DNA from: an uncultured euryarchaeote
Lineage (GTDB): Archaea > Thermoplasmatota > Poseidoniia > Poseidoniales > Poseidoniaceae
Direction: 5' to 3'
Assembly (NCBI GenBank): GCA_937892945.1
Contig: CALBIL010000032.1
Span: forward strand, 1 to 52,982
DNA: 52,982 bases
The notes beneath the pieces were generated by a model. It was not told where the DNA came from. It worked only from the letters and a program-made list of their open reading frames with translations, and did not search any database. Made by a program: the position numbers and the translations under genes. This document shows positions 34,372 to 41,368 of the stretch, piece after piece; position 1 is the stretch's first letter; every line of letters begins with the position of its first letter.

Positions 34372-35274
34372 ATGTCGAAGGGCGAAATTGTCGCAGGTTG
34401 TTTAGCCCCTCACCCACCTCACTTGGTCTATGCAGAGAATCCTCCACAGAATGAGCCCATTGCTGAAGGTGGTTGGGAACAGTTACGTTGGGGATATGAA
34501 CGACTGCGAGAATCACTTGCTGGAGTCGACTATGATGCGATTGTTCTGCTTTCACCCCACTGGCAAACCTATGTAGGAACCCACTTCCTTGGACTTCCGA
34601 AATTCAAGAATCTCTCGGTTGACCCTGTGTTTCCTAACCTGTTCCGCTATCACTATGACCTCGATATTGATGTTGAACTTGCACAACAAATTCACGACCG
34701 CGCTGCTGATGCTGGATTGGCAGTTACAATGATGAAAAACCCTGACTTCCGCGTCGATTATGGTGCAATCACCACTGGACACATGTTTAATCCTTCTTGG
34801 GATAAACCCTTAGTGGTCATTTCAAGCAATCGCTCTCGAGACTATTACTCGGTTGAAGTGATGCAAGAAATGATGATTGAATTAGGACGTGTCACCCGCG
34901 AGGCAATTCTTGCAAGTGGGAAGAAAGTTGTCGTCATTGCAAGTAATTCGCTCTCACATCGTCACTTCACTACTGAATCTGCAATACCTGAAGACATGAG
35001 TAAAGAACACATCACCAGTCATGCAATGCATTTGTGGGACATGCGTATGATTGAATATTTCCGTACAGGCCAAGCACAACGAATTCTCGATGAAATGCCA
35101 GAATTTACTGAACAAGCCATCGCAGAAAGTGATGGTGGAGGGCTTTCATGGCTTCTTTCAACCCTTGATGTCCCAACGTATCCAGGAATTCTTCATGGCT
35201 ATGGGACCATCATCGGAACAGGGAACGCCATTGTCGAATGGCCTGCTCGCAACCACAAGGAGGCGAGTGAATGA
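34372..35274 (+). CDS. extradiol ring-cleavage dioxygenase, LigB-type catalytic subunit (2-aminophenol 1,6-dioxygenase-like)
   Basis: The 300-aa class III (LigB superfamily) ring-cleaving dioxygenase uses non-heme Fe(II). The expected ligands are present and spaced as in LigB: His14 in LAPHPPHLVY, His63 in LSPHWQ and Glu252 in QAIAESDGG. The likely acid-base His is His196 in SNSLSHRHFT. The length and the presence of a matching second subunit immediately downstream fit 2-aminophenol/2-amino-5-chlorophenol 1,6-dioxygenases more than protocatechuate 4,5-dioxygenase. The product would be a 2-aminomuconate semialdehyde. The start is set by the leaderless TATA spacing. Its stop overlaps the next start as ATGA. 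The substrate is inferred from context; a catechol-type substrate is the main alternative. Confidence 0.85.
   Translation: MSKGEIVAGCLAPHPPHLVYAENPPQNEPIAEGGWEQLRWGYERLRESLAGVDYDAIVLLSPHWQTYVGTHFLGLPKFKNLSVDPVFPNLFRYHYDLDIDVELAQQIHDRAADAGLAVTMMKNPDFRVDYGAITTGHMFNPSWDKPLVVISSNRSRDYYSVEVMQEMMIELGRVTREAILASGKKVVVIASNSLSHRHFTTESAIPEDMSKEHITSHAMHLWDMRMIEYFRTGQAQRILDEMPEFTEQAIAESDGGGLSWLLSTLDVPTYPGILHGYGTIIGTGNAIVEWPARNHKEASE
35257..35263 (+). promoter_or_regulatory. Shine-Dalgarno of the alpha/RidA fusion gene
   Basis: AAGGAGG lies 7 nt before the ATG at 35271, a perfect ribosome-binding site inside the end of the upstream gene. With the ATGA stop/start overlap it indicates translational coupling of the two dioxygenase subunits. 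Confidence 0.7.
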
Positions 35275-36707
35275 GTGATGGAGAATTAATCGGTTCCTAT
35301 ATTGTTCCTGTTCATCCCCACACGGTGTTAGCCCCTGAACAAAATGAAGGCTGGGGACGCTTACGCGCAGCCTATGATGCCGCTGCACAACGTATTAAGG
35401 AAAGTGAGGCAGACCTTCTGATCATCTATTCAACCACTTGGCCAAGTATTATTGGACACCAAATTATTGCAGATCCAAATCCAGAATGGGTCATGGTCGA
35501 CCATGATTTCCATGAATTGGGTTCAATTCCTTATTCATTCAATATTGATGAGAAGTTTGCACACGCTTGGAACGAAGCAAATGAAAAGCGTGGCCTCAAA
35601 AGTAGAACCGTTGCTTACCATGGATTCCCAATTGATGTCGGGTCAGTCGTTGCACTGAAACTTTTGAACCCCGACAATGCCATCCCTGCAGTCATCGTTT
35701 CTTCCAACGTCTATGCAAACCGTGCTGAAACAACCGTTCTTTCAAAAGCGTGCATGGATGTTGTCAAAGCAACCGGAAGAAAGGCCGTTGCAATTACAGC
35801 AATGTCCCTTTCCAATCGAATGTTTACCAAACCGATTGAACCCAAGGATGACCGAATTCATTCACTCAAAGATGATGAATGGAATCGAAAGATTCTCGAG
35901 CTGTTAGGCGAAGGACGACTTGAAGATGTTGGCCAACTCTCACGCACTATTCATCGACAAATCCGTGTCAATAAAGTCGTAGCATTCAAACCAATGTGGT
36001 GGCTTTCAGGAATGAATTCAAATCGAAACAACTTAACTGGAGAGGTACTTGCCTATGAAGCACTGCACGGTGCTGGTGGAGCTGTTGTCCATCTCGACCC
36101 GACACCTTCTGGAGCGGGAGACATCGAATACGATGAAGATGACGTCGAATATTTCGCGGGTGAACGAAACGTATTGGACGGTGACCAAAGTGAGAATCAA
36201 TACATTGAATCTTTGAGTGAGGAATCTCCCGTGGAAGTACCACAAAAAAATGGTCCTGCTTTGTGGGAGCCGACTGAAAGTAAGGATTCAGTCAACAGTG
36301 AGGCTGCTCCAAAACCAGTGGGCGCTTATCCGCATGCTCGACGTGTTGGAGACTTGCTCTACCTCTCGGGCGTGGGCCCACGCCAACCAGGAACCAATGC
36401 AATACCGGGTGGACCCATCCATGACAAAGATGGAAAACCCCTCAATTATGACATTAAAGCACAAACTCAAGCTGTCGTCGACAACATTACTCGGATTCTT
36501 GAAGAAGCGGGAGGGACAATCGATGATGTTCTCGATGTCACTTCTTTCCTCGTCGATATGGATCGAGACTTCCAAGGCTACAATGAAGTCTGGGCAGAAA
36601 CTCTTGGGCAAGTTGGACCGACACGAACAACATTGGCCGTTCGTGCCCTCCCTACACCGATTGCTGTCGAAATGAAGGTCATCGCCAAAGCCCCGAAGAC
36701 AGAGTAA
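35271..36707 (+). CDS. LigB-like non-catalytic dioxygenase subunit fused to RidA/2-aminomuconate-deaminase domain
   Basis: The 478 aa are two proteins in one. Residues 1-285 are a LigB-superfamily domain: IVPVHPHTVLAPEQNEGWGR keeps the first His region, but the second ligand motif SPHW is STTW (residues 54-57), and SLSHRH is SLSNRM (179-184). This domain should therefore not bind iron itself, like the alpha subunits of two-subunit aminophenol dioxygenases. Residues about 286-345 are an acidic linker. Residues 348-476 are a RidA/YjgF domain: GAYPHARRVGDLLYLSGVGP, DIKAQTQAVVDNITRILEEAGG, GPTRTTLAVRALP with Arg452, and VEMKVIA with Glu467. It is closest in pattern to 2-aminomuconate deaminase (AmnD). 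The fusion would couple ring cleavage to the later deamination step. Coupled to the catalytic subunit by ATGA overlap. Confidence 0.85.
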   Translation: MSDGELIGSYIVPVHPHTVLAPEQNEGWGRLRAAYDAAAQRIKESEADLLIIYSTTWPSIIGHQIIADPNPEWVMVDHDFHELGSIPYSFNIDEKFAHAWNEANEKRGLKSRTVAYHGFPIDVGSVVALKLLNPDNAIPAVIVSSNVYANRAETTVLSKACMDVVKATGRKAVAITAMSLSNRMFTKPIEPKDDRIHSLKDDEWNRKILELLGEGRLEDVGQLSRTIHRQIRVNKVVAFKPMWWLSGMNSNRNNLTGEVLAYEALHGAGGAVVHLDPTPSGAGDIEYDEDDVEYFAGERNVLDGDQSENQYIESLSEESPVEVPQKNGPALWEPTESKDSVNSEAAPKPVGAYPHARRVGDLLYLSGVGPRQPGTNAIPGGPIHDKDGKPLNYDIKAQTQAVVDNITRILEEAGGTIDDVLDVTSFLVDMDRDFQGYNEVWAETLGQVGPTRTTLAVRALPTPIAVEMKVIAKAPKTE

Positions 36708-36748
36708 GTTTCCGCTTTCCGGAACTTCGCATCGGAAAGACGCCACAA

Positions 36749-36758
36749 ACCTATATGA
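36749..36758 (+). promoter_or_regulatory. TATA box of the APC-family permease
   Basis: ACCTATATGA is centred about 30 nt before a GTG at 36784 and 60 nt before the ATG at 36814. It could give a nearly leaderless GTG start or a 30-nt leader containing GGTGA before the ATG. Confidence 0.5.
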
Positions 36759-36813
36759 TGCGGCGGTTTACCCTCCAATACTAGTGAAATACTGGTACTT
36801 TTCCGGTGATGAG

Positions 36814-38484
36814 ATGGATTTAAAAAGCACAGCAGGGAAACTCATCCATGGTGATGTTCGAGGCGTAATGGATGACATTTCCAAAACGATTGAACGGACG
36901 ATTGGCCTTTCCGGTATCGTCATCATATCATTGTCCTCGATGCTTGGTTCAGGTCTTTTTGTAATGCCTGCTTTTGCCGCCCAAATGATGGGTCCCGGTA
37001 TTTGGTTGGCATTCTTACTTGCGGCAACAGTCGTACTCCCAGGGGCGCTTTCTAAATCCGAACTCGCCTCTGCTATGCCTTCGAGCGGTGGATCTTATGT
37101 TTACCTTGAACGAACCTATGGCCCCTTGTTTGGAACCATCAGCGGACTTGGTTTATGGGCTTCATTCCTCCTCAAAGCGTCCTTTGCTTTGATTGGATTC
37201 TCAGCATATATGTATGCACTCACAACCTACTTTGGATTTGAACTTACCAAAAATAACCTTCTTTGGATCTCGGTTGGCGCTCTTATTCTCATCACCGTGG
37301 TGAACATTTTCGGTGTAAAAAAGGTGAAAGCCATTCAAACACCAATCCTTGCCCTTACAATGTTGCTCTTGGGCATTATCTGTATCGTTGCCTTATTTGA
37401 CCCGCAAACCGACTTTTCACGTCCTATTAACGGTGGAAACGGTGCTTTTGACCAGTCACTGGCCACCATTGCAGAAACAGCGGCATTTGTATTCGTAGCT
37501 TATGCGGGTGTCACGAAGGTGGCTGCCATCGGTGGTGAAGTGAAAGAACCGGGGCGTAATCTCCCACTTGGAATTATGATTTCATTGCTCATTGCAACTA
37601 TTCTCTACTGTGTAGTGACTTTTATGATGATGGCTGCACTCCCCGACATGTGGTACATCCAAAACGGTGAACCAATCGAAGACCCAGTGTATTATTTCGT
37701 CAAAGTCATTGCTGGTTCTAAGGTTGGTGCGCTTGCAGCAGCATTGGCGGTGCTAACAATGATCTCCATGGCGCTCGCTGGTATTCTGGCAGCATCGCGC
37801 TTTTTGTTTGCAATGGCACGTGACAACCTCCTCCCCCAGTCTCTCGAAACGGTGAACGCAAAATATGAAACTCCACATTGGCCAATTATCATTACTGGAT
37901 TAGCAATGCTACTTGCCATACTGTTCTTGCCTGTGAAAGATGTTGCCAAATTGGCATCTGGTTTCAAAATCATGGTGTTCATGATGATTAATTCCTGCGT
38001 CATTGTACTTCGACGCTCACCTCAAGCACAAACATGGTACAAACCTGAATACAAATCTCACTTGTACCCATGGATTCAGGTTTGGGGCATCGTTGCAGGT
38101 ATTGCTCTGATTTACCTCATGGGGAGTAAAGCATTCATTGGTGCAGGAGCCGCTGTTGGACTTGGGACAATAACCTACTATGGCTATGGTAGAAAGCACA
38201 GCCAAATCCGTACTACACCATTCCAAAGCCTCCGCCTGCAGTTCTCAAATCCAACTGAAGCAGAACACAAGCTCCGTCTTGCTGCGTTCAAGGCTGCAGA
38301 CCTTGGTCAAAAGAACCACCTCACTGTGCCGGAGTTCATCAATGCACTCAAGGCCCTTGACTTCAATTATTCAAATGATGAATACCGCGACATATTCCAC
38401 AAATCGGATGCAGATGAAAATGGAGTGATCGATATTGATGAGTTCATCACAACGTTTGAAAATGATTTCTCTGAAGAAGGATGA
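36814..38484 (+). CDS. APC-superfamily amino-acid permease with C-terminal EF-hand domain
   Basis: About 556 aa. Residues 25-460 form a 12-helix amino acid-polyamine-organocation transporter with the family signature SSMLGSGLFVMPAFAAQMMGP in helix 1, then ELASAMPSSGGSYVYLERTYGP and ETAAFVFVAYAGVTKVAAIGGEVKEPGRNLP. The remaining cytosolic tail is an EF-hand pair. The first loop (about 493-505, around DLGQKNHLTVPEF) is degenerate. The second, DADENGVIDIDE at about 532-543, has every calcium ligand position filled (D1, D3, N5, D9, E12 with G6 and I8). Calcium or another ion may therefore gate uptake; inference. The ATG preceded by GGTGA is preferred; a GTG start 30 nt upstream is possible. It follows the deaminase fusion after about 100 nt and could import the pathway substrate. 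Confidence 0.88.
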   Translation: MDLKSTAGKLIHGDVRGVMDDISKTIERTIGLSGIVIISLSSMLGSGLFVMPAFAAQMMGPGIWLAFLLAATVVLPGALSKSELASAMPSSGGSYVYLERTYGPLFGTISGLGLWASFLLKASFALIGFSAYMYALTTYFGFELTKNNLLWISVGALILITVVNIFGVKKVKAIQTPILALTMLLLGIICIVALFDPQTDFSRPINGGNGAFDQSLATIAETAAFVFVAYAGVTKVAAIGGEVKEPGRNLPLGIMISLLIATILYCVVTFMMMAALPDMWYIQNGEPIEDPVYYFVKVIAGSKVGALAAALAVLTMISMALAGILAASRFLFAMARDNLLPQSLETVNAKYETPHWPIIITGLAMLLAILFLPVKDVAKLASGFKIMVFMMINSCVIVLRRSPQAQTWYKPEYKSHLYPWIQVWGIVAGIALIYLMGSKAFIGAGAAVGLGTITYYGYGRKHSQIRTTPFQSLRLQFSNPTEAEHKLRLAAFKAADLGQKNHLTVPEFINALKALDFNYSNDEYRDIFHKSDADENGVIDIDEFITTFENDFSEEG

Positions 38485-38653
38485 TCAAGTCAAAAATGGC
38501 CTGAACAGAACACTTAGATTCAGTAATGGTACGACAAGTTCGCTTATGACAAGTGAAGAAAAGGAATGCCCTTGCCAGCAAACAACTATTGGAAACAGCC
38601 ACAAGGTTTGCATCAAGTCATCTGAATCAAGAAGTGGCGTAGAGTCCGTCACA

Positions 38654-41326
38654 CTACTCGCCTCGAGTCCAAGAGCCATCAGCACCTACATTCCAGTACT
38701 GCACTTCACTGCTGACATCGACATACCAGCCGCTTGAGCCTTGTTCTGTCCCAGGAGCTGCTTGCATGACGCCAACATCAGACGCCTGTTGAGCAAGAGA
38801 GGCCCGTAATTTATCGCTTAGCGTTACCGAACCCGATGCAGCAGTTTCATCCTCTTTTGGAGAAAGTGGTTCGCTTGTCGTTTCTTTCTCTATCGATTCA
38901 TCTTGAGTCTCTTCTTCAGATTCGTCTTCGTCTTCCTTTTCATACTCGCCTTCATCTTCAAACGCATCCTCGACCCATTCCTCATCGTGTTGATTGGCTC
39001 GGCGAACGAGGACCACTAAAGTGACGAGAATGAGCGTGAGCAAAAAGATACCAAGACCCATAGCAGTGTTGGTTGAACCCACGGCACCTCCCAGAAGAAC
39101 CGCTTCGACATCAAAGTAATTCTGTGAGATGAGCCGATTTCCGCCCTGGGTCCAATAAATATTACAAGAGCGGTCAGTTCCTGCAGCCGAAACATCCAGC
39201 TCCCAAGTATCAGAAGTCACATGCACAGCCGAACCTGAAGTACAACTTACCGTCGTGTTTTTGGCATCGACCGTAACACTATTGTCAAAGAGATCGACGC
39301 CTTGAACCCTAAGAAGAACTGTATCTCCTTGAGCGATACTTTGGTCTTCAATGGAAGATACGAGCCGCACAGCATCACCCGGCTCAACAGTGAGTGGGAT
39401 ACTATGGCTTGCTCCATCTTGAACGAGTTGAAGCGTATAAGTTCCTGAAGTCTGACCAACCAAGTTCCAATAACCATTCCCTGATGAAGATGCTTCCAAT
39501 GTACCATATTGAGTTTCCAATGTTGTTGTGACATTGGTTGAAGGAGCCAAGTTCCCATGTGCATCAATCGATTGAATAAACAGTTCACTCGCAATGCCTG
39601 CTTGAACAGTCAAACCGTCTTCCGCATCGGTGACCAAGTTCCGAGCATCACCTGTGACAACCGTCAAGCGAATCGTTGCAAAAACTCCATCAGCGTTTGC
39701 TCTGATTTCATGCCCTCCGACATCTGTTGGAATCCAATGGAGGTCGGAAAGAAGGATGTCGACGGTTGCATCTAAACCATCAACCGTCCAATTCAATCCA
39801 ATCTCATCGAGAGAATTCGAATAAGCATCAAAAAAGAGCGGTTCAAGAGAGAGTGCAGTATCGGAAGGCAAAATCTCACCTTCACCGTTGAGTTGGATAA
39901 AGGCGAGTCGACCGGGTTGTGATTGCATTTGGAAAACGGATTCAAACCGAGTGTCAGTCGCTAAATCGAACCAAGAACCTTCAACTCTCCATGTCATGGC
40001 TTGCTGTGGAGTGATCGTTGCATAGCCATCGTATTCAAGGAACTGAGAGTCGTTTCCGTTCACCATTGTCAAAGAACCATTCACCATCCATTGGTTACCG
40101 ACAACATCAATCGCAGTAAATACGACTGTACTCTGCTCCCCTGCTATCAAAGTTTGCGGCGTAAGTTGAAGCGATGTATCGATTGCTTTACCATGAATGA
40201 CTTCTATTTCAAGAGTTGAAACGACCCCATCATCGACAACACGTAACTGGTGTATACCCATTGCACCTGGTGTCCAATAGACAGCATCATTCATCGTGGT
40301 TAATCCACCACTGGTAACGCTAAAATTCTCAAGAGGTGGGGTAATCGTTCCCGTGTATCCTTGAGAATCGGTACGCATGGCTGCAAGTTCATATGAGGCC
40401 CCTGCGGTGAATTTCTGATCATTGGACAGGACTACGATGTGTGAAAGTGCTGCATCTGCAGGTACGACTCGAATCGTACCTGAACCTGAAACATTTCCTG
40501 CAGTGACGCTTAAGTTCCAATATCCTGGATGCGACCCGGTGAACCAGCCTGATGGAAGAATACTACCGTTTTCAACTGCCCAAATGCGATTACCCGCTTC
40601 GGTGATATTCATTTCAAAGCCATTGATATCCAGCAGTTGTGGTGAGATGAAGAGAGAATGCCCACTTCGAACTTGTAAGCCTTCATCAAAAATAAATTCA
40701 TACGGATTTCCCGCTGTGACTACCAGTGTTGCTGTGTGTTCCATCTGGTGAAGACGAGCACGGAGAAGGTACGTACCCACATCTTCAGGTGTCCATGAAG
40801 GAGTTCCAACACCAACATAGATTCCATCAACAGTCCAGACCACATTTGGTGCTGATTGAGCATTCTGACGCGCATCGAGAAGATTCGATGAAAGTGAAAG
40901 TGGAACAAGTGCATGGCCACTCAAGCTTGTAATTTCGAGAGATTGCCCAACACCTGCAGTCACTGTAATGTTAAGTGAACCAATCAAACCATTATGAGAT
41001 GCTTGTATCATGACGACACCCGAACTCCAGGGGTAAAACATTCCATCGGTGGAGATTGAGCCATTTGAACAACTCCAAGTCACCTCCCCTGTTGCAAGGT
41101 TATTCACTGAATCATACAATTCGGCTGTGAACATCGTCACTTCATCCGTCGTAAGTGTCGTCACATCGGCAATTACTTCCACTCGAACGGGTGTTCCAGC
41201 TCGAGCAAGAAGTTGCGTTTCATCCAGTGATGAGGTCATGAGAGCAGGGTGAAGTCCGTGAAATGTAAACAATACAATGCAAAGCATGCTAAGCATGCAT
41301 GTTCGGAAATTGTTAACGGTTCGCAT
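38654..41326 (-). CDS. secreted surface protein with bacterial Ig-like repeats and Trp-containing tail
   Basis: About 890 aa from the ATG giving MRTVNNFRTCMLSMLCIVLF, which puts a signal peptide first; a frame 30 nt longer exists. The ectodomain is a run of Ig-like (Big-type) repeats with the recurring cores VTWSCSNGSISTDGMFYPWSSG and IWAVENGSILPSGWF, and ITVTAG/VVTAGNP linkers at regular intervals. One transmembrane helix (TAMGLGIFLLTLILVTLVVLV) is followed by RR, then a long acidic segment. The end is GWYVDVSSEVQYWNVGADGS, a short Trp-rich motif on the cytosolic side. The same Ig-like core occurs in the 3076-aa neighbour, which lies 43 nt upstream on the same strand, so the two are probably paralogous surface proteins. 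No enzyme domain is seen. Confidence 0.75.
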   Translation of the reverse strand: MRTVNNFRTCMLSMLCIVLFTFHGLHPALMTSSLDETQLLARAGTPVRVEVIADVTTLTTDEVTMFTAELYDSVNNLATGEVTWSCSNGSISTDGMFYPWSSGVVMIQASHNGLIGSLNITVTAGVGQSLEITSLSGHALVPLSLSSNLLDARQNAQSAPNVVWTVDGIYVGVGTPSWTPEDVGTYLLRARLHQMEHTATLVVTAGNPYEFIFDEGLQVRSGHSLFISPQLLDINGFEMNITEAGNRIWAVENGSILPSGWFTGSHPGYWNLSVTAGNVSGSGTIRVVPADAALSHIVVLSNDQKFTAGASYELAAMRTDSQGYTGTITPPLENFSVTSGGLTTMNDAVYWTPGAMGIHQLRVVDDGVVSTLEIEVIHGKAIDTSLQLTPQTLIAGEQSTVVFTAIDVVGNQWMVNGSLTMVNGNDSQFLEYDGYATITPQQAMTWRVEGSWFDLATDTRFESVFQMQSQPGRLAFIQLNGEGEILPSDTALSLEPLFFDAYSNSLDEIGLNWTVDGLDATVDILLSDLHWIPTDVGGHEIRANADGVFATIRLTVVTGDARNLVTDAEDGLTVQAGIASELFIQSIDAHGNLAPSTNVTTTLETQYGTLEASSSGNGYWNLVGQTSGTYTLQLVQDGASHSIPLTVEPGDAVRLVSSIEDQSIAQGDTVLLRVQGVDLFDNSVTVDAKNTTVSCTSGSAVHVTSDTWELDVSAAGTDRSCNIYWTQGGNRLISQNYFDVEAVLLGGAVGSTNTAMGLGIFLLTLILVTLVVLVRRANQHDEEWVEDAFEDEGEYEKEDEDESEEETQDESIEKETTSEPLSPKEDETAASGSVTLSDKLRASLAQQASDVGVMQAAPGTEQGSSGWYVDVSSEVQYWNVGADGSWTRGE

Positions 41327-41368
41327 AAGATCACATTGACTTTCAACATTTATCAAAGATATGGGAGA

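Noticed and set aside
30691-36707. Protocatechuate 4,5-dioxygenase (lignin-type) pathway
   Set aside because: The AmnC-like ALDH and the RidA deaminase fusion point to an amino-substituted substrate, and no LigC/LigI-type gene is present.
36217-36746. Two 152-codon frames, one on each strand
   Set aside because: Both overlap the RidA half of the dioxygenase fusion, whose frame has the expected conserved residues.
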